From Candidatus Mycobacterium wuenschmannii (lineage in GTDB: Bacteria > Actinomycetota > Actinomycetes > Mycobacteriales > Mycobacteriaceae), in contig NZ_CP126981.1 in NCBI RefSeq assembly GCF_030252325.1, positions 372,001 through 436,000 of the forward strand: DNA of 64,000 nt. Reading direction: 5' to 3'. Shown in pieces: positions 49,804 to 59,527 of the stretch (position 1 is the stretch's first letter; each line of letters begins with the position of its first letter). Both the position numbers and the translations under genes were made by a program. Under the pieces are notes generated by a model. It saw nothing but the letters and a program-made list of their open reading frames with translations. It had not been told where the DNA came from and made no database searches.

Positions 49804-50478
49804 ATGACTCTGACGACCCTGATGTCTGCCGTGCTGCCCGACATCGCCGAGCTGGCCTGCGCCGAGTTGTACTCCGACCCACCGGGATTGACGCCGCTGG
49901 CCGAGGAGGAGCCGCTGATCGAACGGTCGGTGGCCAAACGGCGCAATGAGTTCATCACGGTCCGGTACTGCGCGCGAATTGCGTTGGGCGAGCTCGGCTT
50001 TCCACCCGTGCCGATCCTCAAGGGCGAGAAGGGCGAACCGTGCTGGCCGAACGGAGTGGTCGGCAGCATCACCCACACCGCCGGCTACCGTGGCGCGGTG
50101 GTCGGGAAGGTCGCTGCGGTCCGCTCGGTGGGGGTCGACGCCGAGCCGCACGACGTGCTGCCCGACGGTGTGTTGGACGCGATCAGCCTGCCGGCCGAGC
50201 GGGCCGAGCTGAAAGCGTTGCCGCCCGGAACGCATTGGGATCGAATCCTGTTTTGCGCCAAGGAAGCAACGTACAAGGCGTGGTTCCCGTTGACCAAGCG
50301 CTGGCTCGGATTCGAGGACGCACACATCACCTTCACCGTCGACGACTCCGGATCCGCCGGGGCGTTCGAGTCGACGATCCTGATCGACGGCGACACGCTC
50401 GCCGGACCGCCGCTGAGCACCCTGGCCGGCCGGTGGTCGGTCGACCGCGACCTGGTACTGACGGCTATCACCCTGTGA
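49804..50478 (+). CDS. pptT: Sfp-type 4'-phosphopantetheinyl transferase
   Basis: 224 aa. It transfers phosphopantetheine from CoA to carrier proteins of polyketide and peptide synthases, needed for mycolate-type lipids and siderophores. Visible motifs are [15 protein letters not shown] [38 protein letters not shown] (metal Asp and Glu), and [16 protein letters not shown] with the WxxKEAxxK signature. M. tuberculosis PptT is 227 aa. The GTG of truB overlaps its stop. Confidence 0.95.
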   Translation: MTLTTLMSAVLPDIAELACAELYSDPPGLTPLAEEEPLIERSVAKRRNEFITVRYCARIALGELGFPPVPILKGEKGEPCWPNGVVGSITHTAGYRGAVVGKVAAVRSVGVDAEPHDVLPDGVLDAISLPAERAELKALPPGTHWDRILFCAKEATYKAWFPLTKRWLGFEDAHITFTVDDSGSAGAFESTILIDGDTLAGPPLSTLAGRWSVDRDLVLTAITL

Positions 50479-51371
50479 ACGTGACAAGGCCAGTGAACCC
50501 AGGCCTCGTCATTGTCGACAAGCCGGCCGGTATGACGAGTCATGACGTGGTGGGCCGATGTCGGCGCATCTTCAAGACCCGTCGGGTCGGGCACGCCGGC
50601 ACGCTGGACCCGATGGCGACCGGGGTGCTGGTGATCGGCATCGAGCGCGCGACCAAGATCCTCGGCCTGGTCACCGAGACGTCGAAGTCCTATGCGGCCA
50701 CGATTCGGCTCGGCCAGTCCACGTCCACCGAAGACGCGGAAGGCGATATCACCCAACAGGTTTCGGCCCGCGGGGTCGCGGACGGGGCGATCGAGGCGGC
50801 GGTCGCGGAACTGCGCGGCGACATCGAACAGGTCCCGTCGGCGGTCAGCGCGATCAAGGTCGATGGGCAACGCGCCTACCGGCTGGCCCGGGAAGGCCGG
50901 GCGGTCGAATTGCCCGCACGGCCCGTGACGATCCACCGGTTCGACGTGACAGGGGTGCGTCGTCACGATGAACTCGTCGACGTCGACGTCGAGGTGGACT
51001 GCTCGTCGGGCACTTACATCCGCGCCCTGGCCCGCGACGTCGGTGCGACGCTGGCGGTGGGCGGTCATCTGACGGCGTTGCGCCGTACCGCAGTCGGTCG
51101 GTTCGGTATCGACGTGGCCAGGTCGCTTGACGATCTCTCCGAAAAGCCGCAATTGAGCGTGACTCTCGACGATGCTTGTCTGGAACTGTTCCCGCACCGG
51201 TCACTCTCCGGCGACGAGGCCGATTCGGTAGCCAACGGGCGGGCCCTTGGCCCGGCGGGCATCGACGGCGTCTACGCCGCGCACACCACCGACGGGCGGG
51301 TCATTGCGCTGCTGCGCGACGAGGCTTCGAGGACGAAGTCGGTGGTCGTCATCAGGCCGGCAAATCTATAA
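50475..51371 (+). CDS. truB: tRNA pseudouridine-55 synthase
   Basis: 298 aa. It converts U55 of the tRNA T-loop to pseudouridine. [17 protein letters not shown] opens the family; the catalytic Asp is in [54 protein letters not shown] and [15 protein letters not shown] follow, and a short PUA-like domain ends the protein. GTG start, 4-bp overlap with pptT. Confidence 0.96.
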   Translation: MNVTRPVNPGLVIVDKPAGMTSHDVVGRCRRIFKTRRVGHAGTLDPMATGVLVIGIERATKILGLVTETSKSYAATIRLGQSTSTEDAEGDITQQVSARGVADGAIEAAVAELRGDIEQVPSAVSAIKVDGQRAYRLAREGRAVELPARPVTIHRFDVTGVRRHDELVDVDVEVDCSSGTYIRALARDVGATLAVGGHLTALRRTAVGRFGIDVARSLDDLSEKPQLSVTLDDACLELFPHRSLSGDEADSVANGRALGPAGIDGVYAAHTTDGRVIALLRDEASRTKSVVVIRPANL

Positions 51372-51396
51372 CGACACAACGGCCGGTGCGGTCCGG

Positions 51397-51416
51397 TAAC
51401 ATTCTCAATGGAATGT
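51397..51416. promoter_or_regulatory. Promoter -10 (TAACAT) and palindrome before the TetR gene
   Basis: ACATTC (51399-51404), 6 nt, GAATGT (51411-51416) is a perfect dyad overlapping TAACAT (51397-51402). A bound regulator would cover the -10 and start region, typical of TetR autorepression. The ATG at 51408 lies inside it. Confidence 0.55.
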
Positions 51417-51449
51417 AAGTGTTGCGGCAAGGGTCAGGCGGTAGGGCAG

Positions 51450-52088
51450 GTGGCGGAGGTCGGCGAAAGACGGGTCCGGCGCACGCAGGCGGAGCGCAGC
51501 GCCGCCATGCGGGCGCGCCTGCTCGACGCCACGATCGAATGCCTGGTCACCTACGGCTACGCCGGCACCACCACGCCCCGCGTTGCCGAACGCGCCGGCG
51601 TCACCAGGGGAGCGCAGATCCATCACTTCCGTTCCAAGGAAGACCTGGTGGTCGCCGCCATCGAGCACCTGGCGCAACAACGGGTGCAGACCGCGATGCG
51701 CGAGTTCGGCCGCGTGGAAGACAGTAGCGATCCGATCTCGACGGTGCTGGATTTCCTCTGGGAGTCCCACCAGGGCCCGATGTTCGTTGCGACCGTTGAG
51801 CTTTGGGTCGCGGCGCGCACCGACCCCGTGCTGGCCGCCCACGTCGAGCGGGTGGAGCCGTTGGTCAACGGCACGCTGATCTCGGCGATCGCCCAATTGG
51901 TACCCAATCACGCCGCGCGGAAAGACCTGCGCAACTTCGTGTACACGGCGATGGACGCGCTGCGGGGAATTCTGCTGGCGAGCTTTGTCGATCGCGATTC
52001 GGCCCGCGCCCGCCGGCGGTGGGATCGCGCCTGCGACCAGCTGCGGCCGATCGTGGCCGGCCTGCTCGCCGCCGACTACGTGGACTGA
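51450..52088 (+). CDS. TetR-family transcriptional regulator
   Basis: 212 aa from the GTG at 51450. The helix-turn-helix is [40 protein letters not shown] (about 24-63). The C-terminal ligand-binding domain is all-helical ([31 protein letters not shown]). An ATG at 51408 is in frame and could start a leaderless message, adding MECKCCGKGQAVGQ; GTG 51450 has an AGGGCAGG site and a more usual N-terminus. It lies 109 bp upstream of ltp1 on the same strand and probably controls that lipid-degradation run. Confidence 0.88.
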   Translation: MAEVGERRVRRTQAERSAAMRARLLDATIECLVTYGYAGTTTPRVAERAGVTRGAQIHHFRSKEDLVVAAIEHLAQQRVQTAMREFGRVEDSSDPISTVLDFLWESHQGPMFVATVELWVAARTDPVLAAHVERVEPLVNGTLISAIAQLVPNHAARKDLRNFVYTAMDALRGILLASFVDRDSARARRRWDRACDQLRPIVAGLLAADYVD

Positions 52089-52142
52089 ATCCCCCCCTCG
52101 CACTCACCACGAAACGCGCCGAACGCTGCCCTTTTGCAAAGA

Positions 52143-52148
52143 TACAAT
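52143..52148 (+). promoter_or_regulatory. Probable -10 element (TACAAT) of the ltp1 operon
   Basis: TACAAT lies in the AT-richer gap between the TetR gene and ltp1, 49 nt before the ltp1 ATG. It would drive ltp1 and the genes after it. Confidence 0.45.
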
Positions 52149-52197
52149 CAGGTGTGTATGTTTTGAACTCGAGGCGCAGTCGGATCAAGGGAGCGTG

Positions 52198-53388
52198 ATG
52201 TCACACAAGGTCTACGTCATCGGTGTGGGGATGACGAAGTTCGAAAAGCCGGGCCGCCGGGAGAATTGGGACTATCCGGACATGGCGCGGGAATCGGGCA
52301 CTAAGGCGCTCGAAGACGCCGGGATCGACTACGCGGAGATCCAGCAAGGCTATGTCGGCTACGTCTACGGCGAGTCGACCTCGGGCCAGCGGGCGCTCTA
52401 CGAGTTGGGTCTGAGCGGCATCCCGATCGTCAACGTCAACAACAATTGTTCGACCGGGTCGACCGCGCTCTACCTTGCCGCGCAAGCGATTCGCGGCGGG
52501 CTGGCCGATTGCACGATTGCGCTGGGCTTCGAGAAGATGAAGCCGGGTTCGCTGGAGTCGACCTACGACGACCGCACCAATCCGATGGAAAAGCACATCA
52601 TGGCAATGGCCGAGATATCCGAGGTGCTGTTCCCACCGGCACCGTGGATGTTCGGCGCCGCCGGCCGCGAGCACATGCAGCAATACGGCAGCACCGCAGA
52701 GCATTTCGCGAAGATCGGCTACAAGAACCACAAGCATTCGGTCAACAACCCGTACGCACAGTTCCAGGAGTCCTACTCGCTGGACGACATCCTCGGCGCG
52801 CGAATGATCTACGACCCGTTGACCAAGCTGCAGTGCTCGCCGACCTCGGACGGCTCCGGCGCGGCGATCCTGGCCTCGGAGGCGTTCGTCGACAAGCACA
52901 ACCTGGCCGGCCAGGCGGTGGAGATCGTCGGGCAGTCGATGACGACGGACTTCAAGAACAGCTTCGACGGCACCTGCAAGGGGCTGATCGGCTACCACAT
53001 GAATGTGCACGCCGCGCAAAGCGTTTACGACCAGTCCGGCCTCGGTCCCGAGGAGTTTCAGGTCATCGAGTTGCACGACTGCTTCTCGGCCAACGAACTG
53101 CTGCTCTACGAAGCGCTAGGGCTGTGCGCTGAAGGTGAGGCGCCCAAGCTGATCGACAACGGCGACGTCACCTACGGCGGCCGGTGGGTGGTCAACCCGT
53201 CCGGCGGCCTCATCTCGAAGGGTCACCCGTTGGGCGCCACCGGGCTGGCGCAGTGCGCCGAGCTCACCTGGCAGCTGCGCGGCACGGCCGACAAGCGACA
53301 GGTCGACAACGTCACCGCCGCACTGCAACACAACATCGGACTCGGCGGCGCGGCCGTCGTCACCGCATACCAGCGGGCCGAACGCTAA
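52198..53388 (+). CDS. ltp1: Thiolase-like lipid-transfer protein Ltp1
   Basis: 396 aa, SCP-x thiolase type. [18 protein letters not shown] opens the family; Cys84 in [14 protein letters not shown] is the nucleophile region, [13 protein letters not shown] follows, and [23 protein letters not shown] contains the conserved His. The last 50 residues are nearly those of M. tuberculosis Ltp1 (Rv2790c). Such proteins act as thiolases or, with MaoC-like partners, as retro-aldolases in sterol side-chain breakdown. The ATG follows AAGGGAG. Confidence 0.93.
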   Translation: MSHKVYVIGVGMTKFEKPGRRENWDYPDMARESGTKALEDAGIDYAEIQQGYVGYVYGESTSGQRALYELGLSGIPIVNVNNNCSTGSTALYLAAQAIRGGLADCTIALGFEKMKPGSLESTYDDRTNPMEKHIMAMAEISEVLFPPAPWMFGAAGREHMQQYGSTAEHFAKIGYKNHKHSVNNPYAQFQESYSLDDILGARMIYDPLTKLQCSPTSDGSGAAILASEAFVDKHNLAGQAVEIVGQSMTTDFKNSFDGTCKGLIGYHMNVHAAQSVYDQSGLGPEEFQVIELHDCFSANELLLYEALGLCAEGEAPKLIDNGDVTYGGRWVVNPSGGLISKGHPLGATGLAQCAELTWQLRGTADKRQVDNVTAALQHNIGLGGAAVVTAYQRAER

Positions 53389-53420
53389 AACACACCCGAC
53401 AACGACGAAAGGCAACAACC

Positions 53421-53861
53421 ATGGGACACATCGAAGCAACCCGCGACTTCTCCGCCAGCCAGGACGCACTGTGGGCGACCGTCAGCGACCTGGCCAACTG
53501 GGACAAGTGGTTCACCGTGCACGAGAAGTGGCTCGAAGGCCCGCCCGACTCCCTGACCGAGGGCGCCAAGCTGACCGCCAAGATCGTCATGCTCGGCATG
53601 GCCAACAAGATCGAATGGACGATCGAAAAGGTCGACGCGCCGCGTTCGCTGGTGCTCTCCGGCACCGGAATGGCCGGCGTCAAGGCCAAATTCACGTTCG
53701 CTATCGATCCGGCCGAGAGTGGTTCGAACTTCGCCGTGTCCGGTGACTTCGAGGGCGCGATGATCAAAGGCGCACTCGGTAAGGCCGTCGAGAAGGACGG
53801 CGCCAAGCAGCTGGCCAAGACGCTCGACCAGCTCGACGCGCTGGCGTCAGCCTCCGCGTAG
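53421..53861 (+). CDS. SRPBCC-family protein (polyketide cyclase/START-like)
   Basis: 146 aa. GHIEATRDFSASQDALWATVSDLANWDKWFTVHEKW is the classic SRPBCC opening, then beta strands and the long C-terminal helix EKDGAKQLAKTLDQLDALA. These small helix-grip domains bind hydrophobic ligands. It is 32 bp after ltp1 with an AAAGG site. It may bind a lipid intermediate of the pathway; no catalytic residues are evident. Confidence 0.85.
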   Translation: MGHIEATRDFSASQDALWATVSDLANWDKWFTVHEKWLEGPPDSLTEGAKLTAKIVMLGMANKIEWTIEKVDAPRSLVLSGTGMAGVKAKFTFAIDPAESGSNFAVSGDFEGAMIKGALGKAVEKDGAKQLAKTLDQLDALASASA

Positions 53862-53871
53862 GGGTCACTCC

Positions 53872-54732
53872 ATGACCGAGACTTTGGAATTCGACGACAG
53901 CGGCCTGGACAGCTGGACCGACGAGGAGCGTTTCGAGGTGACCCGGGAGCGGCTGGCCGAGTACGCCGCGGCCACCAACGACCCGATCGACGCGCACCGC
54001 AGAGGGGACGTTGCGCCGCCGGTTTTCGCGATCGTGCCGGTCTTCGAGGCGCTGCTCACCCCGGCGGTCGACGTAATGCCGGTCGAGGCCATCCCGCGAG
54101 TCGTGCACGGCGAGCAGGACTTCCACTTCCACCGGCCGATCCGCCCGGGCGACAAGCTTGTCTCGCGCGGCAAGATGATCGGTTACCAGGGGCTGGAGAA
54201 GGGCACCCGGGCGGCGATCCTGCTCGAATGTCGCACCGAGGACGGCGAACTGGTCAACGAGCAGTACGTCACGACGTTCGTCCGCGGCATGACGGTGGGC
54301 AAGACGATGGGCACGCTGAGCCCCGAGCACAAGTTCGACGCCGCGCTTCGCGACCAGGCCCCGGTGGCCAAGGTCGTCCAGCACGTCGACACCGACCAGA
54401 CCTTCCGCTACTCGCCGGCGGCCGGTGACCCGATGCCGATCCACCTCGACGAAGAGGTGGCGATCAGCGCCGGCCTGCCGGGAATCATCGCGCACGGGCT
54501 GTGCACCATGGCGTTCACGTCGTGGGCGGTGCTCACCGAGCTGGCCAGTTCGGATGTCAACCGGCTCAAGCGGTTTGCGGTCCGGTTCTCCAAGCCCGTG
54601 ATTCCCGGCGACGACCTGGAGACCCGGATCTGGCGGGTCGGCAGCGAGAACGGCTCCACCACTTACGCATTCGAAACGGCCAGAGGTGCTGATTTCGTCA
54701 TCACCGACGGCCTGGCCGTCCTGGCCGACTGA
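53872..54732 (+). CDS. MaoC-like double-hotdog hydratase
   Basis: 286 aa. Two hotdog domains, about 10-140 and 165-286. The second carries the hydratase motif FRYSPAAGDPMPIHLDEE, with the Asp and His of the R-hydratase (DxNPxH, Asn replaced by Met), and GIIAHGLCTMAF. The first half, YAAATNDPIDAHR, keeps only remnants. It would hydrate an enoyl-CoA made by FadE21. 10 bp after the SRPBCC gene and 19 bp before the SDR. Confidence 0.87.
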   Translation: MTETLEFDDSGLDSWTDEERFEVTRERLAEYAAATNDPIDAHRRGDVAPPVFAIVPVFEALLTPAVDVMPVEAIPRVVHGEQDFHFHRPIRPGDKLVSRGKMIGYQGLEKGTRAAILLECRTEDGELVNEQYVTTFVRGMTVGKTMGTLSPEHKFDAALRDQAPVAKVVQHVDTDQTFRYSPAAGDPMPIHLDEEVAISAGLPGIIAHGLCTMAFTSWAVLTELASSDVNRLKRFAVRFSKPVIPGDDLETRIWRVGSENGSTTYAFETARGADFVITDGLAVLAD

Positions 54733-54751
54733 CACAAGGAGTTTTACTACA

Positions 54752-55621
54752 ATGGGTGCATTGGAAGGCCGCGTCGCGGTCATCACCGGTGCGGGCCGCG
54801 GCATCGGCCGCGAGCACGCACTGCTCTTCGCCAGGGAAGGCGCCAAGATCGTCGTCAATGATCTCGGCGGCAGCAACGAGGGCGAGGGAGCCGACACCGG
54901 CCCTGCCCACGAGGTGGTCGAGGAGATCAAGGCGGCAGGTGGACAGGCCGTCGTCAACACCGAGAACGTCGCCACCTGGGCCGGCGCGGAAAGCGTTGTG
55001 CAACAAGCGATCGACGAGTTCGGCGGCCTCGACATCCTGGTCAACAATGCCGGGATCCTGCGTGACGCGTTCATCGCGGGCATGGAGGAAGCGCAGTGGG
55101 ACGCGGTGATCGCGGTCCACCTGAAGGGGCACTTCGCGATGCTGCATCACGCGGCGGCGTACTGGAAGGCCCAGTCGAAGGCCGGCGACCAGCCCAACGC
55201 CGCGGTGATCAACACCGCGTCGGGTTCCGGTGTGACACTGCCGAATGCGGGCCAGGCCAACTACGGCTCGGCCAAGGCGGGCATTGCCGCGCTGACACTG
55301 ATCGCCGCCGAGGAACTCGAGCGCTATGGCGTCCGGGTCAACGCAATCGCCCCGATTGCCCGCACCCGGCTCACGCTGGCCACCCCCGGCATGGGTGCGC
55401 TGATGTCCGAGCCGGAGGACGGCGAGCTCGACCTGTTCAGCCCGGCCAACATCTCGCCGCTGGTCGCCTACCTGGCCACCGACAAGTGCCCGATCACCGG
55501 CAAGGTGTACGCGGTTCAGGGCGGGGCGATCTCGTCGCTGGGCGGCTGGCACGACGTCGACACGATCGAGACCGACGGCCCCTGGCTGATCGACGACATC
55601 GCCACCCGGCTGCCGCATTGA
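54752..55621 (+). CDS. SDR-family 3-hydroxyacyl-CoA dehydrogenase-like protein
   Basis: 289 aa. VAVITGAGRGIGREHALLFAREGAKIVVNDLGG with the extra GGSNEGEGADTGPAHEVVEEIKAAGG insertion is the pattern of the dehydrogenase part of peroxisomal multifunctional enzyme type 2. Catalytic Ser-Tyr-Lys is in INTASGSGVTLPNAGQANYGSAKAG. It probably oxidises the 3-hydroxyacyl-CoA produced by the MaoC protein. An ACAAGGAG site precedes the ATG, and the gene is 29 bp before fadE21. Confidence 0.88.
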   Translation: MGALEGRVAVITGAGRGIGREHALLFAREGAKIVVNDLGGSNEGEGADTGPAHEVVEEIKAAGGQAVVNTENVATWAGAESVVQQAIDEFGGLDILVNNAGILRDAFIAGMEEAQWDAVIAVHLKGHFAMLHHAAAYWKAQSKAGDQPNAAVINTASGSGVTLPNAGQANYGSAKAGIAALTLIAAEELERYGVRVNAIAPIARTRLTLATPGMGALMSEPEDGELDLFSPANISPLVAYLATDKCPITGKVYAVQGGAISSLGGWHDVDTIETDGPWLIDDIATRLPH

Positions 55622-55650
55622 GCTGGCCGCTCTAGGCAAAGGAGCACAAC

Positions 55651-56907
55651 ATGTTCGAATGGTCCGACACCGACCTGATCATGCGGGACACCATCCGCGG
55701 ATTCATCGACAAGGAGGTTCGCCCGAATATCGACGCGCTGGAGACCGGTGAAATTTCGCCGTATCCGATTGCGCGCAAGCTGTTCACCGAGTTCGGTCTC
55801 GACGTGATGGCCGCCGAGGCGGTCAAGACGATGCTGGACAAGGAGCGGGCCAAGCAGGAGGCCAAGCACGAGGGGAGCGGCGAGAAGAAGTCCTCCCGCG
55901 GATTCGCCGGCCTCGGTGCGCAGGGGTCGATGGCGGCCGTGCTGGTGTCCGAACTCGCCGGGGTGAGCCTCGGTCTGCTCAGCGCGGTCGGGGTGAGCCT
56001 TGGCCTGGGCGCCGCGACGATCATGAGCCGCGGCACCTTGGCCCAAAAGGAGCGCTGGCTACCAGAACTCATGACGCTGGAGAAGATCGCGGCATGGGCG
56101 ATCACCGAGCCCGACTCCGGCTCCGACGCGTTCGGCGGCATGAAGACGTACGTGCGGCGCTCCGGCGACGCAGATGGGGCCTACATCCTCAACGGGCAGA
56201 AGACGTTCATCACCAACGGGCCGTACGCGGACGTGATGGTGGTCTACGCCAAGCTCGACGACGGATCGACCGACAAACGCAACCGCCCGGTGCTGACGTT
56301 CGTGCTGGACGCCGGCATGGCGGGCCTGACCCAGGGCAAGCCGTTCAAGAAGATGGGCATCATGTCGTCGCCGACCGGTGAGCTGTTCTTCGACAACGTC
56401 CGGCTCTCGCCCGACCGACTGCTCGGCGAGACCGAACAGCACGAGGGCGGCGACGGGCGGGACAGCGCCCGGGCCAACTTCTCCGCGGAGCGCATCGGCG
56501 TCGCGCTGATGTCGCTGGGCATCATCAACGAGTGCCACCGGCTCTGCATCGACTACGCCAAAACCCGCACGTTGTGGGGCAAGAACATCGGCCAGTTCCA
56601 GCTGATTCAGCTCAAGCTGGCCAAGATGGAAGTCGCGCGGATTAACGTGCAGAACATGGTGTTCCAGACGCTGGAAAAGGCTCAGGCGGGCAAGATGCCA
56701 TCGCTGGCCGAAGCCTCGGCGATCAAGCTGTACTCCTCGGAGGCGGCCACCGACGTCGCGATGGACGCCGTGCAGCTGTTCGGCGGAAACGGCTATATGG
56801 CCGAGTACCGGGTCGAGCAACTGGCCCGCGACGCCAAGTCGCTGATGATCTACGCCGGCAGCAACGAGGTGCAGGTGACGCATATCGCCAAGGGGCTGCT
56901 CGCCTGA
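55651..56907 (+). CDS. fadE21: Acyl-CoA dehydrogenase FadE21
   Basis: 418 aa. MFEWSDTDLIMRDTIRGFIDKEVRP through the ELAGVSLGLLSAVGVSLGLGAATI core is close to M. tuberculosis FadE21 (Rv2789c). FAD-contact segments AWAITEPDSGSDAFGG, NGQKTFITNGPYAD and the C-terminal QLFGGNGYMAEYRVEQLARDAKSLMIYAGSNEV are present. A charged Lys/Glu loop (about 62-82, KERAKQEAKHEGSGEKK) is longer than usual. It begins acyl chain oxidation. Its TGA shares a base with the esterase ATG. Confidence 0.94.
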   Translation: MFEWSDTDLIMRDTIRGFIDKEVRPNIDALETGEISPYPIARKLFTEFGLDVMAAEAVKTMLDKERAKQEAKHEGSGEKKSSRGFAGLGAQGSMAAVLVSELAGVSLGLLSAVGVSLGLGAATIMSRGTLAQKERWLPELMTLEKIAAWAITEPDSGSDAFGGMKTYVRRSGDADGAYILNGQKTFITNGPYADVMVVYAKLDDGSTDKRNRPVLTFVLDAGMAGLTQGKPFKKMGIMSSPTGELFFDNVRLSPDRLLGETEQHEGGDGRDSARANFSAERIGVALMSLGIINECHRLCIDYAKTRTLWGKNIGQFQLIQLKLAKMEVARINVQNMVFQTLEKAQAGKMPSLAEASAIKLYSSEAATDVAMDAVQLFGGNGYMAEYRVEQLARDAKSLMIYAGSNEVQVTHIAKGLLA

Positions 56908-57872
56908 TGGGCCCGCGGGCACAAGGGTTGCGGCGTAGGTCGTTTGCTGCACTGGACGGGCTGTCGTATCTTCCGTTCGCGCGCACGTCGTTCAACTTCA
57001 TGCTCGACGGGTTGCTGGCGCGCCAGGCGATGCTCGCCCGATTGCGCCCGGTCGCCGACTACGCGATAGCGCGCAGCAGTCCGCCGGTGCCGGGGACCCG
57101 GGTACGACCCGGACCGCCCGGGATTCCGGGCGAGTGGGTCTGGCCGCCGGGCGCGCGCCGCGATGTCGGCGTGATGCTGGTGCTACACGGCAGCGGCTAC
57201 CTGATCTGCTCGGCGCGCACCCACCGCGGGTTCGCGTCGAGGGTCGCCAAGCACGCCGGCATGCCCGCCTTCGTGATCGACTACCGGCTCGCGCCCGAGC
57301 ATCCGTTTCCGGCGGCCGAGGACGACGCCGTCGCCGCGTACCGCTGGCTGCTCGAGCAGGGTCACGACCCGGCGAGGATCGTGGTGGCCGGCGATTCCGC
57401 GGGCGGCCACCTCGCCATCGCACTTGCGTTGCGCGCCAAGGCAGAAGGGTTGCCCGCGCCGGCCGCGCTGGCGTTGTTCGGGCCATTGATCGATCCGGCG
57501 TACCGCGCCTCGATCGCCGATCCGCGGACCCGGCGTCAGCCGCTGGACCCGCGGGCGGCGGCGCGGGCCGTTGCGCTGTACGTCGGCGACTTCGATCCCG
57601 CCGACCCCCGGCTCTGCCTGTTGAATGCGGACCTGGCCGACTTGCCCCCCACCCAGGTGCATTACGGGTCCCGGGAGGTGATGCGAGCCGACGCCGAGGC
57701 ATTCGCGCAGCTGGTGCGCGAGACCGGCGGACGCTGTGAAGAGGTGCTGTGGCCGGGGCTGATGCACGGCTACTGGCTGTGGCCGCGACAGGACGACGGC
57801 AGCCTGGAGAGCCTGAAGGTCGCGGGGGAGTTCCTGCGTTCGACGGTCACACCGGCAGACTCGCCCTCATGA
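56907..57872 (+). CDS. Hormone-sensitive-lipase-family esterase (Lip family)
   Basis: 321 aa. The oxyanion motif reads VLHGSGYLICSAR (HGSG in place of HGGG), then VIDYRLAPEHPFPAAEDD. The nucleophile elbow is VVAGDSAGGHLAIAL, and the C-terminal LMHGYWLW holds the His. No signal peptide. It overlaps fadE21 by 1 bp and the acyl-CoA ligase by 4 bp, so it is co-translated with both. It resembles LipO/LipR-type esterases paired with fadD genes. It would release fatty acids for the ligase. Confidence 0.88.
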   Translation: MGPRAQGLRRRSFAALDGLSYLPFARTSFNFMLDGLLARQAMLARLRPVADYAIARSSPPVPGTRVRPGPPGIPGEWVWPPGARRDVGVMLVLHGSGYLICSARTHRGFASRVAKHAGMPAFVIDYRLAPEHPFPAAEDDAVAAYRWLLEQGHDPARIVVAGDSAGGHLAIALALRAKAEGLPAPAALALFGPLIDPAYRASIADPRTRRQPLDPRAAARAVALYVGDFDPADPRLCLLNADLADLPPTQVHYGSREVMRADAEAFAQLVRETGGRCEEVLWPGLMHGYWLWPRQDDGSLESLKVAGEFLRSTVTPADSPS

Positions 57873-59449
57873 GCGCGCTAGACGACATCCGCACCCGCTT
57901 AGCCGCGGCCCGGGTCCTCGCCTCGCGCGGCATGGTCGACTTCCGTCGCCCTGACGAGGCGGTGCGCGCCTTCCGGGCGATCCGCCGTTTCGGCGCGTTC
58001 GGCGGGCTGATTGGCCACGGCGCGGCCCGCTACGGCGACGCGCCTGCCATCACCGACGATCGCGGCACCGTCAGCTTTCGTGAGCTCGACGAGGCGTCCA
58101 ATGCGCTGGCACGTGGCTTGGTGGCCAAGGGAATTCGGGCAGGCCAGGTGATCGCGACACTGCATCGCAACAGCCGCGAGGTGATGGTCACCGTCAGCGC
58201 GGCCAACAAGATCGGCGTCCGGACCGTGCTGATGAACACCGGCTTCGCGGGTCCGCAGTTGGCCGATGTATCCGCGCGGGAGAACGTCAGCTGCATTCTG
58301 GTCGACGACGAGTTCGACGACCTCCTGGCGACACTGCCGACGGAAACCCTGCGGTTCACCAGTAGCCGGTTACACGAACTGACCGACACCCAGTCGACGT
58401 CGCCGCTGCCCGCGCCGCGGCAGCCGGGCGGCATGGCGCTGCTCACCAGCGGAACCACCGGCACCCCGAAAGGTGTGCCGCGCAACAAGATCGACCCGTC
58501 GCAGTCCGCGCAGCTGCTCGACCGCATCCCGTGGCCACGCGACGGCGCCTACTACATCGCCGCGCCGCTGTTCCATGCCACCGGCTTGGCGACTTGCTCG
58601 CTGGGTCTGGTGATGGGCAACCGGGTGGTGATGGCACGGCGCTTCGACCCGGAGTCGACGCTGAAGGCCATCGCCGAATACCGCGTGCGGGCAGTGGTGT
58701 TGGTGCCGACCATGCTGCAACGCATTCTCGACCTGGGGCCCGACGTGCTGGCCAAGTACGACACGTCGGCACTGGAAGTGCTGTTCGCGGCGGGCTCGTC
58801 GCTGTCGCCGGCGCTGTGCCGCCGCACCCACGAGGCTTTCGGGCCGGTGCTCTACAACCTCTACGGCTCCACCGAGGTCGCGGTCGCCGCCGTGGCCACA
58901 CCCGACGAACTGCACAGCTCCCCGGGTACGGTCGGCCGGCCGCCGGTCGGCTGCACCGTCGTGCTCTACGACGAGAACCGCCGCCCGATCACCGAGCCCG
59001 GCAAGGTTGGAACCCTGTTCGTGTCAAGCGGTTTGAGCTTCACCGGCTACACCGACGGCGGGAACAAAGAGATCGTCGACGGGTTGCTGTCCACCGGTGA
59101 CACCGGCCACTTCGACGAGACCGGGCTGTGGTTCATCGACGGCCGCGACGACGACATGATCGTCTCCGGCGGCGAGAACGTCTTTCCTCTGGAGGTCGAG
59201 AACCTGCTCGCCGAGCACCCGGACGTCGTCGAGGCATCGGTCGTCGGCGTCGACGACGAGGACTTCGGCAAACGACTGGCCGCCTATGTGGTCAGCCGGC
59301 CCGATTCGGGGCTGGACGCCGACGCCGTCAAGTCGCATGTCCGCGCTCACCTGGCCCGGCACAAGATCCCGCGGGACGTGGTCTTCATCGAGCGTCTGCC
59401 CCGCAATGAGGCCGGCAAGGTCCTGCGAAGGCAACTCACGGGCAGCTAG
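57869..59449 (+). CDS. Acyl-CoA synthetase (FadD family, FadD12-like)
   Basis: 526 aa. Adenylate-forming enzyme activating fatty acids to acyl-CoA. The P-loop is LLTSGTTGTPKGVPR, then LYGSTEVAVAAV, LLSTGDTGHFDETGLWFIDGRDDDMIVSGGENVFPLEVE (hinge region), and the C-terminal catalytic Lys in LPRNEAGKVLRRQL. All core motifs are intact. The order esterase-ligase resembles lipO-fadD12 in M. tuberculosis; a FadD13 relation is also possible. ATG start overlaps the esterase stop. Confidence 0.92.
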   Translation: MSALDDIRTRLAAARVLASRGMVDFRRPDEAVRAFRAIRRFGAFGGLIGHGAARYGDAPAITDDRGTVSFRELDEASNALARGLVAKGIRAGQVIATLHRNSREVMVTVSAANKIGVRTVLMNTGFAGPQLADVSARENVSCILVDDEFDDLLATLPTETLRFTSSRLHELTDTQSTSPLPAPRQPGGMALLTSGTTGTPKGVPRNKIDPSQSAQLLDRIPWPRDGAYYIAAPLFHATGLATCSLGLVMGNRVVMARRFDPESTLKAIAEYRVRAVVLVPTMLQRILDLGPDVLAKYDTSALEVLFAAGSSLSPALCRRTHEAFGPVLYNLYGSTEVAVAAVATPDELHSSPGTVGRPPVGCTVVLYDENRRPITEPGKVGTLFVSSGLSFTGYTDGGNKEIVDGLLSTGDTGHFDETGLWFIDGRDDDMIVSGGENVFPLEVENLLAEHPDVVEASVVGVDDEDFGKRLAAYVVSRPDSGLDADAVKSHVRAHLARHKIPRDVVFIERLPRNEAGKVLRRQLTGS

Positions 59450-59527
59450 GAGTCGACGCCGTGTCTGAAGATGTCAAATCGCCGTCTGGTTCGCGCATTC
59501 CTCTTCGGCCCCGGCGGCCGTAGCGTC

